The notes beneath the pieces are model-generated. The model made no database searches and was not told where the DNA came from. It saw only the letters and a program-made list of their open reading frames with translations. Source: Acholoe squamosa (lineage: Eukaryota; Annelida; Polychaeta; Phyllodocida; Polynoidae). From it: a DNA stretch of 64,000 nucleotides. Positions 20,940-34,060 of the stretch are shown here, one piece after another. The stretch lies in contig OX439046.1 in assembly GCA_949317995.1 (NCBI GenBank), forward strand, positions 75,454,786 through 75,518,785. Reading direction: 5' to 3'. Each line of letters starts with the position of its first letter. Position 1 is the stretch's first letter. The position numbers were made by a program, and so were the translations under genes.

Positions 20940-20965
20940 TCTTAGTAGGATGTTCTCCACCACTT
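20940..20965 (-). other. Putative primer-binding site region of the env-gypsy element
   Basis: Directly inside the right (5') LTR, the minus strand reads AAGTGGTGGAGAACATCC. A TGG three bases from the LTR is the expected start of a tRNA-complementary site, but I cannot name the tRNA. Confidence 0.4.
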
Positions 20966-21818
20966 TGTCATACTCGTAATTGTGCATGATCAAGTTGTCA
21001 TATGAGAAATATCATATGACTATTGGTATATAGAGTAAATACAGCAAGCTCTCATAAATATTGTTATTTCCAGTTATCACTGGTTTATTCAGCTTTAGGC
21101 AACATGTAAGAAATATCAATCACACAGTTGTAAATATGCAGGTAATTTCCACATACAGTAAATATACAATTGTTCATAGAGTATAATGTTCTGTTCCACT
21201 CCACCTGTGAGGTAATAATAATAATACAATGTCCAGCATAGTTCTAGGTGGGTTCCCACACCTAGCTCCTGACCTGCTGCTTAGAGGAATAATGTAATAA
21301 TGTATAACTTTACCCTCTGGTGGATGTCTTGTAGCAGATAGCCTCTGGCCACTAATGGTTGAACCCTATGCCTGTCTAGCATAGTTTAACCATAGTGTAG
21401 AGCTATAGCAGGTAGCAGGAGTGATGGCTGGAGATGTTACCTCTGGAGTGGTTCTTGTGATTCTGTCATGATGGACCTCCTACTGGGGGCCTTATATCCC
21501 TACTCTGGGGCTGATTGCCCCAGACAAAGTTAGGCCCAGCATCCAACTGTCATGTCTCCACTACAATAGAGTTACATGATTGTTAAGGGATGCATCCTTT
21601 GAACTGTGAAAGTAATTGGCTGGTATCACTGTCTGTGTGTGTCTTCCCCTATTGTGGTCTAGGCCTTATACAGCCATCCCACATCTCCAGTACAGACTGG
21701 CATTAGAGACACTATTGTTAGGCTGCTTAGTGGCAGATGGGCATCTGCAGAGCGGCGGTTGCCACCCGGTATGCGGGATGCAGGCAACACTAAGTGTGGG
21801 TCTTTAATATATGTGACA
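20966..21818 (-). repeat. Right (5') LTR of the env-gypsy element
   Basis: 853 bases, TGTCAT...GTGACA, uninterrupted. It serves as the reference that shows where the Ngaro element entered the left LTR. Confidence 0.95.
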
Positions 21819-21822
21819 GTAC
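21819..21822. repeat. Target-site duplication GTAC, right copy
   Basis: Pairs with 6340-6343; Polinton sequence resumes immediately. Confidence 0.9.
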
Positions 21823-21933
21823 ATAAGAGGTGGATCTGGACCTTCTCCAGCGAAACGTTGAGCAACCAGCAAACGTGGAGGATGTAAGGGACAACAAAGA
21901 GGACGAGGAAAGATTTGTTCTAGTTATGACTCT

Positions 21934-24187
21934 CCTTCATCCCAAGGGTCAGGTATAGGGGAACTAGACCTACATGCCTTACCTGTCACTCAAAAGGACA
22001 TCATCAAAAGTCAGGTGGTAACTAAAACTACCCACAATGCACTCACTCCACACACTGTAACATTTGACTTCACCTTCGAAGCAACCAACTTGTACACAGA
22101 CCAGTCTGAAACAGAGTTGTACCTGGAACTGGAAGCCGTGGCGGATGATGGAACCACTCACCTGGCCGCCCACATAGAAGCGGTGCCAGTCAACAACTTG
22201 GCACATGCTCTCTTTGCCTCCTGCCAACGGGGAGAAGGTGACCGGCAACAACAAAGACTACACCCTCAAGGCACACATTTTTGACACTCTCTGTTCCAAC
22301 GAAGAAGACAAAAAAACTCGCCTGAAAGGTTGTCAAAAGTACATGAAAGACACCAGTGGTCACATGGAAGTTTGAGGGCCTAACAACACAGGATGGATGG
22401 CTCGAAGAATAGAGTTTTCCTCTCGTTACAAGCATGCCTTAGTCATGAGGCCACGCCTGGATTTAATCAAGCAGTGCAAGGTGGTACATTCCAAGTTAAG
22501 TCTATCTTTCGGGGTTGTTTTTGAAGGCACAAGTCATGCTAGAGGAAATACGGTACTTCACTTTACCCACCCAAATGAAGAGTAAAAATAAGGATAGCCA
22601 TAGGTTATATATCACCATCCGATTGATCGATTCATCAGCTTTAATTTGGTACCACTACTGTTTTTGTATATCATTTATTAATCATTTTAGATGAGAAATA
22701 GTGTTTCATAAAGTATAATTAAATGTTCGGAAATGAATGTTCAGAAATGAAAATCTTATCAAAAAGATGCAATATAGTTATTCAAATGTCTTACTTGACC
22801 CTCTAATATTTTTTTCAGATTGATTTAATTGAATTAAAGTTGTTTGACAAATATTTCTTTCATTGAATGATTGTATGTGCCATTAATTAGACGTTCGGAA
22901 ATGAAACCCTTAAAAAAATCTATGTTTTTTTCACAGCTTTGTACAGTTGTGAATAACTTACAATGTATGCCTTGCCTAAATGCCATAGGTCATTAGGTAG
23001 TATCACCTAGGTATATTTATTCTAACTAAACACATATAAATATTGGTATTCAGATCATGTTTTTAAGTCATCATCTAATTAATCGTTTGGAAATGAACTG
23101 AAATCTGGTGACATTAGAAATAAATTCACATAAAATTGTCTTTTTACCACAGGCTAAAAATTCAAGATGTATGAAAAAATTGAAATGACAATAATTTAAC
23201 CTCTTCACATTAGTGAGGTATTACTATCAAAGATCATGTTACAATTATGCGTAAAAAATGAAAATTTGAGTTGAGGACAGGCATTTTTGACTGTTTTTGC
23301 ATCATATGAAAACATCTTAATGCACATGAAAAATATCTCTGAGACTTCAGGATTTGTTAGAAACCATCTATATTATGATATAAACATTATATTGTATCTT
23401 ATAAACTAGATGCACCTGAGGACATGGAAAGATAGACTTAATCTGGAATGTGCCAGGTGTTACCTCCTCACTGTGAAATCAAGTTCATCTTTGAGAAGAA
23501 CCAACCCAACTTCTACATGATGCAAGCAGCCAATCAAAACTACTGGATCAAAATCACCAAAGCTGAAATGTCCCTGCTTCAGAAGAGTGTCAACAACGAG
23601 GTGGCGGAAACTCATGCTATGAGTGTGAGGAGTGCAGAAATGGGCTCATTCAACTATCACATAGCAAAGTGTAAAGTCAGAAAGCACACACTGGACGGTG
23701 GTTCACAAGACTACAGTTGGACTCAACCGGACACTACTCAAATTCCCACAAGAATAGTCCTGTGTATGATAGGGGAAACAGGGGCTTCTGGAACTAAAAC
23801 AGAAAATCCCTTCAACTGCAAACACTTCAACGTGAAGGAAATTTGCATAAGGTACGACGACCAAAAGTTTGAATTGAAGACCGACTTTGAGACCGGCAAC
23901 TGCATAAGAGCCTACAGTCAAATGTTCAGAGACAGCGGACCTTTGGCTCTGGGTCAAGACTGTGGAATAACTCTAGAAGAGTTCAAGGATGGGTATTTTT
24001 TCTTCATTTTTGACCTAACCCCAGACAGAGCACCTGAAGACGGACGTATTAACCTCATCAAGCAAGGCAAGTTGGGCATTTCCCTTAGGTTTGCCGCCCG
24101 ACTACTCATGCCATATCTACACTCTACGACAACAATGTTCAACTTACTGCCGACTGTCTTCCTGTTACAGACTACCACATGAACTAA
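21934..24187 (+). pseudogene. Polinton major capsid protein (double jelly roll), interrupted
   Basis: The N-terminal jelly roll begins near GIGELDLHALPVTQKD and continues FDFTFEATNLYTDQSETELY and AVPVNNLAHALFASC to about 22220, where the frame changes; a second piece runs to a stop near 22375, and a third (22397-22585) contains YKHALVMRPRLDLIKQ. After about 850 bases of AT-rich non-coding sequence the C-terminal jelly roll is one long frame (23448-24182) with VLPPHCEIKFIFEKNQPNFY, NPFNCKHFNVKEI and RINLIKQGKLGISLRF. The last residues are again frameshifted near 24110 and end at 24187. It would be the hexon-like shell subunit. Order and spacing to the protease match Polintons. Confidence 0.85.
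22586..23440. other. AT-rich non-coding insertion splitting the major capsid gene
   Basis: No coding frame. A motif of the form TAATTA..CGTTCGGAAATGAA recurs near 22720, 22890 and 23085, giving a loose tandem spacing of about 170-190 bases. The two capsid parts flank it, so it was inserted or expanded inside the gene. Confidence 0.6.
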
Positions 24188-24191
24188 GAGA

Positions 24192-24569
24192 ATGAAGACA
24201 TCAGACATAACTGCAGTACTTGCCAACCATCCGCACACCAGGCGGTTCTACGTGGGAACATTTGCCAGTAACCATTGTCCTAAAAAACCAACTCCATCTA
24301 CATATTTTGTTGGTAACACTCACCCAAGTTCTAAACCTTCTAAACAGTATTGGGTGGCACTTTATGTTTCACCCAAAGGGAATGTGTACTTCTTTGACCC
24401 TTATGGATTGCCTCCATTTACTATATATCAGGAGAGGTTTATGCAAAAGTCATCAGACGGTCACGGAACGTTCAACAAACAACAAGTACAAAACTTATAC
24501 GCTAAAATGTGTGGAGCACACTGCATTAACTTTCTGATAGAAACATGTCGGACCAAGGACCCACATTAA
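24192..24569 (+). pseudogene. Polinton adenain-like cysteine protease, catalytic His replaced
   Basis: 125 residues starting MKTSDITAVLANHP, five bases after the capsid frame. It reads RRFYVGTFASNHCP, then KQYWVALYVSPKGNVYFFDPYGLPP, then LYAKMCGAHCINFLIETC. In the adenain/C5-type fold, which matures capsid proteins, the catalytic triad is His in the xHWVA box, an acid in the FDxxG box and Cys in the CGxxC box. Here the box reads QYWVAL, so the His position is Tyr, while D and C remain. The length is shorter than usual. The protein is probably inactive even though the frame is open. Confidence 0.82.
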
Positions 24570-25400
24570 ACAGTGGAAACATTTTCTCACAGTTCAATTT
24601 ACTGCGAGCATTAGAGGATCATAGCCAAAGTCCAACTCCAGCTAAGCCTGGGTGCAGTTGGTACTGCAACAAAAACTCATTTTCCATATAGTCATCATGT
24701 ACTCAACTTATAAAAAAACATATAATCCACACCATGTACTCTGCTTGAAGTGTGAATAAAACAATGAAATTTAAAAGTAACGTGTTGTGTCTTTGTCACA
24801 TTGCGTAAATCCTTAGTAAAGTTTCATCAGCAAGTTTCACAATATGCCTTTGCTATTTCGTCATGGGTGTTTTGTAACTTCTTAGCAATATTGCACAATA
24901 CCTGTTCATATGTAGCTCATATGTTTCCTTGAGGTCACTTCCGGTTTGTAAGTAGGTCAAATCAAATTATTGCGTAATTAATGTAACTAGGTCATGACAT
25001 ATATTCCAGCTCTCTCATTGGTTGAAAAAACTAGGTCGTTACCTTGTGATGTCACTTCCTGTCAAATCCAGGCTTCTGATTGGCTAAATCTGGGTCAAAT
25101 GGGGTCACTTCTGTTCTGCAAGTGAGTCATGACCTAGTTAGTAGCTAAAGCTATGCGCTCAGTTTGCATGTATATACTACTACTGTGTCCCTTAAAGGGT
25201 ATACAACGAACTTACCTGAGGCATCTGCCAATGGGAGGAGGGCAGTTGTTGCTCGTATTGCTGTTGTTGTTGTTGGTGGTGGTGTTGCAAGACCTAAGAA
25301 GGTAATAAATATGGCTGTAGCATCTGGTTATTCTCAGGCATAATCAATAAACATTAAACATCCACCCCCCTGCCAATTGATCCTGTAAAATTGAGTCACT
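24570..25400. other. Probable right end of the Polinton and flanking DNA
   Basis: No gene found. Weak polyadenylation-like AATAAA lies at 24756. The stretch 24900-25150 has repeated short motifs GGTCACTTC and TTGGT/CTGATTGGCT and could be terminal inverted repeat or promoter-like DNA; without the left end this cannot be tested here. Confidence 0.4.
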
Positions 25401-25403
25401 GAA

Positions 25404-27607
<2,204 letters not shown>

Positions 27608-28195
27608 CTAACCTTTTCGGCATAGGTAGGGGCGCATTTCACTACAACTTGCCCATTTGCGTTCATTTGTTGAGCATTCAACCATCAGACAATTTCCAGT
27701 TCCAAGAAACCCAACCACCAGTCGTAGGATACCCATCAACGTTCCTCTTCATACCAATCCAGAATCTTCCAGTGTTTCCACTGGTAGAACAATGAAATAA
27801 AACACAATATTTACACTGATTTATCTTTGAGCTGAATGTATGTGTCTGTTAAGTACTTTCTCTTTATTTAATATATGTCTATATTTCCTTATGGACCTGG
27901 TTCTTTAAAAAAACTATCAAACCCCATTCTTTTCTTTGTGCCTGAAACAAAACTACTTTGTAGCACAAGTGAAATTTCCATGCGACATTTGAGTATATTG
28001 CATCCCAAAACCATCTCGAGTTTATATTCTCCAAACCTGTAGCGCAAAATTCAATTGTTATGCATTCTGCCTGTGGTTCAGCAGTATACTTGTCACCGAT
28101 AAGAGCAGCCATTCATATACAAATCAATAACAGGGCGCTGCTGAACATGGTGTCAGAAGAGGGGTGTCACTATCAAGGCTCACACTAATGAGAGA

Positions 28196-30492
28196 ACACT
28201 ATGGGGTTGATGGGCAGCTGGAGTACTCTATAGGGTTGAGAGGCAGCTGGAGTACTCTATGCGGTTGATGGGCAGCTGGAGTACTCTATGGGGTTGACGG
28301 GCAGCTGGAGTACTCTATGGGGTTAATGGGCAGCTGGAGTACTCTATGCGGTTGATGGGCAGCTGGAGTACTCTATGTGGTTGACGGGCAGCTGGAGTAC
28401 TCTATGGGGTTGATGGGCAGCTGGAGTACTCTATGGGGTTAATGGGCAGCTGGAGTACTCTATGGGGTTGACGGGCAGCTGGAGTACTCTATGGGGCTGA
28501 TGGGCAGCTGGAGTACTCTATGGGGTTGACGGGCAGCTGGAGTACTCTATGGGGCTGATGGGCAGCTGGAGTACTCTATGCGGTTGATGGGCAGCTGGAG
28601 TACTCTATGCGGTTGACGGGCAGCTGGAGTACTCTATGGGGTTGATGGGCAGCTGGAGTACTCTATGGGGTTAATGGGCAGCTGGAGTACTCTATGGGGT
28701 TGACGGGCAGCTGGAGTACTCTATGGGGCTGATGGGCAGCTGGAGTACTCTATGGGGTTGACGGGCAGCTGGAGTACTCTATGGGGCTGATGGGCAGCTG
28801 GGGTACACTATGTGGTTGACGGGCAGCTGGAGTACTCTATGGGGTTGACGGGCAGCTGGAGTACTCTATGGGGTTGACGGGTAGCTGGAGTACACTATGG
28901 GGTTGACGGGCAGCTGGAGTACTCTATTGGGTTGACGGGCAGCTGGAGTACTCTATGGGGTTGACGAGCAGCTGGAGTACTCTATGGGGTAGATGGGTAG
29001 CTGGAGTACACTATGGGGTTGACGGGCAGCTGGAGTACTCTATTGGGTTGACGGGCAGCTGGAGTACTCTATTGGGTTGACGGGCAGCTGGAGTACTCTA
29101 TGGGGTTGACGAGCAGCTGGAGTACTCTATGGGGTTGACGGGTAGCTGGAGTACACTATGGGGTTGACGGGCAGCTGGAGTACTCTATTGGGTTGACGGG
29201 CAGCTGGAGTACTCTATGGGGTTGACGAGCAGCTGGAGTACTCTATGGGGTTGATGGGCAGCTGCAGTACTCTATGGGGTTGACGGGCAGCTGGAGTAAT
29301 CTATGGGGTTGACAGGCAGCTGGAGTACTCTATGGGGTTGATGCGCAGCTGGGGTACACTATGGGGTTGATGGGCAGCTGGAGTACTCTATGGCGTTGAC
29401 GGGCAGCTGGAGTACTCTATGGGGTTGATGGGCAGCTAGAGTACTCTATGGGGTTGATGGGCAGCTGGAGTACTCTATGGGGTTGATGGGCAGCTGGGGT
29501 ACAATATGGGGTTGATGGGCAGCTGCAGTACTCTATGGGGTTGATGGGCAGCTGGAGTACTCTATGGGGTTGATGGGCAGCTGCAGTACACTATGGGGTT
29601 GATGGGCAGCTGGGGTACACTATGGGGTTGATGGGCAGCTGCAGTACTCTATGAGGTTGATGGGCAGCTGGAGTACTCTATGGGGTTGACGGGCAGCTGG
29701 AGTACTCTATGGGGTTGATGGGCAGCTGTAGTACACTATGGGGTTGATGGACAGCTGCAGTACACTATGGGGTTGACGGGCAGCTGGAGTACTCTATGGG
29801 GTTGATGGGCAGCTGGAGTAGTCTATGGGGTTGATGGGCAGCTGGAGTACTCTATGGGGTTGACGGGTAGCTGGAGTACTCTATGGGGTTGACGGGTAGC
29901 TGGAGTACTCTATGGGGTTGATGGGCAGCTGGAGTACTCTATGGGGTTGACGGGCAGCCGGAGTACTCTATGGGGTTGACGGGTAGCTGGAGTACTCTAT
30001 GGGGTTGACGGGTAGCTGGAGTACACTATGGGGTTGACGGGTAGCTGGAGTACTCTATGGGGTTGACGGGTAGCTGGAGTACACTATGGGGTTGATGGGC
30101 AGCTGGAGTACTCTATGGGGTTGATGGGCAGCTGGAGTACACTATGGGGTTGATGGGCAGCTGGAGTACACTATGGGGTTGACGGGTAGCTGGAGTACAC
30201 TATGGGGTTGATGGGCAGCTGGAGTACTCTATGGGGTTGATGGGCAGCTGGAGTACTCTATGGGGTTGACGGGTAGCTGGAGTACACTATGGGGTTGACG
30301 GGCAGCTGGAGTACTCTATGGGGTTGACGGGTAGCTGGAGTACTCTATGGGGTTGACGGGTAGCTGGAGTACACTATGGGGTTGATGGGCAGCTGGAGTA
30401 CTCTATGGGGTTGACGGGTAGCTGGAGTACACTATGGGGTTGATGGGCAGCTGGAGTACTCTATGGGGTTGATGGGCAGCTGGGGTACTCGA
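28196..30492. repeat. 29-bp minisatellite, about 79 copies
   Basis: The consensus unit reads, in two halves, GGGGTTGATGGGCAG then CTGGAGTACTCTAT. Variants are TGATGG/TGACGG, GGCAG/GGTAG and ACTCTAT/ACACTAT. Higher-order blocks are visible, for example runs of GACGGGTAG units near 29850-30420 and alternating units near 28420-28800. The period of 29 is not a multiple of three, so it has no coding role. It lies in the lectin intron. Confidence 0.98.
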
Positions 30493-30986
30493 CATGGGAG
30501 GTTGGAGATTGTCCCCAATAGGGTACTTGAGCAGTAGAAACCACTCATATAGTCAGCGATATGGGCACTCCTAGGACATAAAACTAAGGATACTTGCAAC
30601 ATGTCAATGATGATCGTCCTCTCCTCTTTGGTTCTGTAACTTGCAAGGTGACCTCCCTCTGACACACAGGTAGCTTCAGCTGTTTCCCACGTACTACTGA
30701 CAATAAAGTCCCAGTCTGTCTTTAAGCATAATGCACCCTGCATGTACCAGAAGTAGCCTTTGGCTGAAGGGCATGTTGCTGAAATGGATATATTTTATAC
30801 GTTTATATTTCATGGACCATATAGAAATTACCATAGAGAGCACGCACCTGGCATCTAGGCATATTAGATGCACCCTGAGTTCAGGAAAGCCTGCAAGGAG
30901 CATGTGGGGCTCGAATCAAAACACTCAAGTACTTCTAACATACAAAAAAAGAAACTGAACTATAAGGCACACCCCTATCGATTGTA

Positions 30987-30988
<2 letters not shown>

Positions 30989-31078
<90 letters not shown>
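30989..31078. repeat. (TA)n(TG)n compound microsatellite
   Basis: About 29 TA units followed by about 15 TG units. It lies in intron 1 of the minus-strand lectin copy. Confidence 0.98.
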
Positions 31079-31080
<2 letters not shown>

Positions 31081-31383
31081 ATCGGCAACACTTTTTTCCC
31101 GTGTACTATTTCAGAGTCATGTTAATAACTCAATTGGGATTTTGTAGCAATATCACACACAGTGAATGTAAACAAAAGTAGAGGAATGAGAGAAATTTAT
31201 AATAGGCAATGAGTGAACAGGACACAATCTAACCAGACTATCTAATAGAAAATATATAATATATCATTAAAAATTTAGATGGCTGAAACACCATAAAAAA
31301 CTATGTAACGAGTAAAAATACTTACTAGCATGTGAAGCAGGTATCCACAACAGTAGACAGAACAGGGGTAGAAGGGTCCTCAT

Positions 31384-32430
31384 GTCTCCTGGATGCCTTA
31401 TACACTGTGCTACTTACACAGGTGATTTACGATTGTACGGCGTCTTAGTGGTCTCTCCTTAACTACAGGTGGATGCCCGGTATATATACCTATTGGGTCA
31501 TCAACCCTTTGTGGACGGACAGCATGTTGCCCGTCAGCCACAATGGTCATGTTGATGCACCAATAGAGTTCCTTTACATTGACACAATGGTGGATTATGG
31601 CCAACTTATCCCTCTATGGGTCATTAATGCATTTATGTGTTCTGCCATTAGGTTGTCATGAAACATGAATGCATTCATGCCAACCCCTATGGGGTTGATA
31701 CACCCACAGGGATAGCATTGTGCACCAATGAGGTGATGGCTAGTAGACAGATACTTCATCAGGGCATCATGCCGGCCATTGAGCATGAGGCTATGTCTCA
31801 CATCAAGACAGAAACCTTCATTTCTGGACTGCAGCCTCACAGGTAATATTCATTGTGCAGGAATAACTGTTCTGCCACTTCCTTATGGAATTCAGCTATC
31901 TCCTGAAACTTTATGTCTGGTCTGAAACCACCAGGTCAGAAACCTTCACACTCAAAATTGCACACCGGAAGCCCTTATAATGCTACACAATGTAGCCTGT
32001 GAAGGGTTGGTCACTAGGGTGCCTTGTGCCAGCTCGCTATGATGTGTTATATTGACGTGAAACACCCAAAATCCACCAATCAATATGTACACCAGACATT
32101 ATGATGCTAATTGATGTCTTATAGTCCGTGTTCTGAATACCTGGTCATGGCTTTATCCACCCATCAATATGTAAAACATACACTAAGATATCAATCAAAG
32201 TCGTGCTCTGTGTACTGTATGTCTGTGTGCATCTCCACTGCTATATTGACAACAAATGTATTGATAACAGACTAAGTCCCTGTTGGATCTATACACCTAA
32301 TATAGTCCTCATCCAGTCTGGTGCATAAGGAGATCAAACCTTAAACCCTCACAGGACCACTGATACAGGAGTGAATCATACCAGAGGGTCATTATTAAGG
32401 CAACTCTTCAGGGAGTGTAAAACTCCATAG
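31384..32430. other. Intergenic stretch, no gene seen
   Basis: Contains short sequences related to the nearby repeats, such as CCCCTATGGGGTTGAT at 31685-31700, which resembles the core of the 29-bp minisatellite unit. Short open frames on both strands here mirror each other and are not supported. Confidence 0.4.
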
Positions 32431-32431
32431 T

Positions 32432-32722
32432 AATAGCCACTGGTGTGGACTGGTTACCAGGTTTAGTCTGTTTAGGTGTTATCCATATGCAATTAAAGGG
32501 TGAGAAACTAAAGGGAACAGTGCTGCCCTCTGGTGTTTTTATTTGCTATGCACAGACCTTGATTATGGAGGTGTGTGGTGACTTTGCCAAAGTAACCCCT
32601 CACCTCCGTAATCAAGGTCTCTGCATAGTAAATAAAAGCACCAGAGGGCAGCACTGTTCCCTTTAGTTTCTCACCTAAACAGACTAAACCTGGTAACCAG
32701 TCCACGCCCGTTGTAATAGCCA
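32432..32722. mobile_element. Fold-back MITE (near-perfect 130-bp inverted repeat)
   Basis: The left arm starts TAGCCACTGGTGTGGACTGG and the right arm ends CCAGTCCACGCCCGTTGTAA. Reading inward, both carry GGTTTAGTCTGTTTAGGTG, GAGAAACTAAAGGGAACAGT, GCTGCCCTCTGGTG and CAGA(G)ACCTTGATTA. The left arm has about 19 extra bases near 32480. As a result both strands show nearly the same peptide, which is an artefact of the palindrome. No transposase; non-autonomous hairpin element. Confidence 0.88.
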
Positions 32723-33014
32723 ACCTTCAGGGAGTGTATTAATCCATACGGATGCATCAATGTAGGCAAGGTTAGAAATTTGCCACAGCTGCGTTCATAC
32801 ATCATATCCACCAATGATGGGATGCATTGATGTTTCAGGAACCACTGAGGCAGCAGTGCATTATCCCCATTGGTCGTCATGATGCACCAATGAAGTTCTG
32901 GACAGACTGCTCACCAGCATTTCATTGTAGCATCATGCCGACCCCCAAGCTGTATAAATGTAAAACCTTTAGCGTGTTTATAATGCTTGAATGCAGCCCT
33001 GGTGAATAACTTGC

Positions 33015-33182
33015 CGCATTGACGACCAATTGACACGATACATCAATGCGACCAATTGGTATGATACATCAATGCAACCAATTGGCATGATACATCAATG
33101 CAACCAATTGGCATGATACATCAATGCGACCAATTGGCATGATACATCAATGCGACCAATTGGCATGATACATCAATGCACC
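33015..33182. repeat. 26-bp tandem repeat, about six copies
   Basis: The unit contains ACCAATTGGCATGATACATC followed by AATGCG or AATGCA. The first unit has TTGACACGA in place of TTGGCATGA. Confidence 0.93.
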
Positions 33183-33779
33183 AGCAGCAATCAATGGGTT
33201 AATCAACCCTGACCATCTTAAGGAGAGCTTACTCTATATATTGATAATGGGATCAGTGTCTGGGTTACTTATCCCCCTTCAGTAGTCAACGAAGGGTCTG
33301 GATGTATGAAAGGGTTAACCCCTTATGAGCTGCATCATTTTAAACATGTCAAGGGTTAATTGAGGCTAGGCATATATTTGTATATTGAAAATGACATCAA
33401 TGTGTTGGTCAGCTTGACCATGGATAAACAAAATAAAAGTTATGCCCACAAGGCTCCTTGTATCAGGAAAATAAACTTGCTAGAGCACCTGAAATAAACT
33501 TCCCAGTGAAACAGCCACATGTTTTTTGTTTGGTACAGCATTATAAAGATATGAGACAAGGTAGTAGTCGTATTCTAAAATTTACAGTCATAACTATGGG
33601 AATGAAGGGAATAGATCAATGTTTTAAGTAATATCTAATGTGCGGTAGTTTGGTAAAAGTGAGACTTCATACATTGGCTTTGCCTTTGTGCAATGGAGTC
33701 CCCTTTGGATTTATTTATAACTTTTATGGTACCTAAAACATCACTAGCTTTGTTTTGTGTGATTAGTCATGAGGCCCCA

Positions 33780-34060
33780 TACATAATGCACCATGAACAT
33801 CAACTTTTTACAACCCTGTGAAAGTGGATATAAATAAAGCAATAACTGCATTGTCCACCAGGACTTGAACAATGATTTTCTGATTGATACCTTACTGTTT
33901 GGGCATTGTTTGGTGTTATCGGTTTTGACAATGCACAGCCACTCTTTGTCATTGTTCCTTGGTGTATTCAGTTTGGTTCCCATTCTTATATTAGCTGGTG
34001 AGGAGATGAGAATACAGACTGAACTATGAGCAGAAGATGAACAGTAGGAGAAAATTACAG
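33780..34060 (+). other. Probable promoter and 5' noncoding exon of the plus-strand lectin gene
   Basis: The region ends in a good donor (TTACAG followed by GTTAGA at 34061). Downstream, an acceptor CTCCATTCAG at 34625-34634 precedes the coding exon start. The same arrangement, with the same donor context CAG/GTTAGAAACATTT, recurs at 55353 and 56986, which argues for a functional 5' unit. A TATAAATAAA stretch lies at 33829-33838. Confidence 0.55.

Larger units (their letters stand above)
6344..21818 (-). mobile_element. Env-carrying Ty3/gypsy LTR retrotransposon (retrovirus-like), minus strand
   Basis: Two direct LTRs starting TGTCAT and ending GTGACA (6344-9778, interrupted, and 20966-21818) enclose minus-strand gag (to 18728), protease, RT/RNase H, integrase and env. 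The element is flanked by the 4-bp direct repeat GTAC at 6340-6343 and 21819-21822, both in Polinton sequence. By eye about ten substitutions and three indels separate the LTRs over about 790 aligned bases, so the insertion is fairly recent. Gag ends in an in-frame stop, the protease-RT junction is deleted and integrase is frameshifted, so this copy is defective, whereas env is open for 834 codons. Confidence 0.95.
1..24780. mobile_element. Decayed Polinton/Maverick (adintovirus-like) element, interrupted by a gypsy element
   Basis: The left flank (1-6343) and right flank (21819-about 24780) of the nested retroelements carry the Polinton gene set: protein-primed type PolB (minus), packaging ATPase C-terminus, chromodomain integrase, penton-like minor capsid, major capsid and adenain-like protease (plus). 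Removing the gypsy element rejoins the two flanks at a 4-bp duplication inside one small ORF. Most genes carry stops or frameshifts, so the copy is inactive. The left end lies outside the window, so no terminal inverted repeat can be matched; the right end is placed after the protease only by loss of coding similarity, and could lie further right. Confidence 0.88.
27608..31383 (-). pseudogene. C-type lectin-like gene, minus strand, with a broken last exon
   Basis: Exon 1 is complement(31326-31383): Met, then RTLLPLFCLLLWIPASHA, a signal peptide, with donor GTAAGT. Exon 2 is complement(30594-30778): acceptor TTTCAG, in phase, reading TCPSAKGYFWYMQ, TWETAEATCVSEGGHLASY and TKEERTIIIDML, the first half of a C-type lectin domain, donor GTATCC. 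A further exon at complement(27613-27780) has GRFWIGMKRNVDG and, in another frame, ECSTNERKWASCSEMRPYLC, the end of the same fold. The exon 3 phase does not fit exon 2 and a frame change lies near 27700, so a small deletion or a missing exon makes this copy probably non-functional. The intron from 30593 to 27781 is filled by a 29-bp minisatellite. Confidence 0.75.

Noticed and set aside
27879-28112. 77-residue minus-strand ORF as a lectin exon
   Set aside because: No CTLD motif and no convincing splice borders.
28196-30492. 29-bp direct repeats resembling CRISPR
   Set aside because: Head-to-tail units without spacers; a minisatellite in an intron.
32445-32723. Matching peptides on both strands (DWLPGLVCLG..)
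   Set aside because: The region is a palindromic MITE, so both strands read alike; no evidence of a gene.
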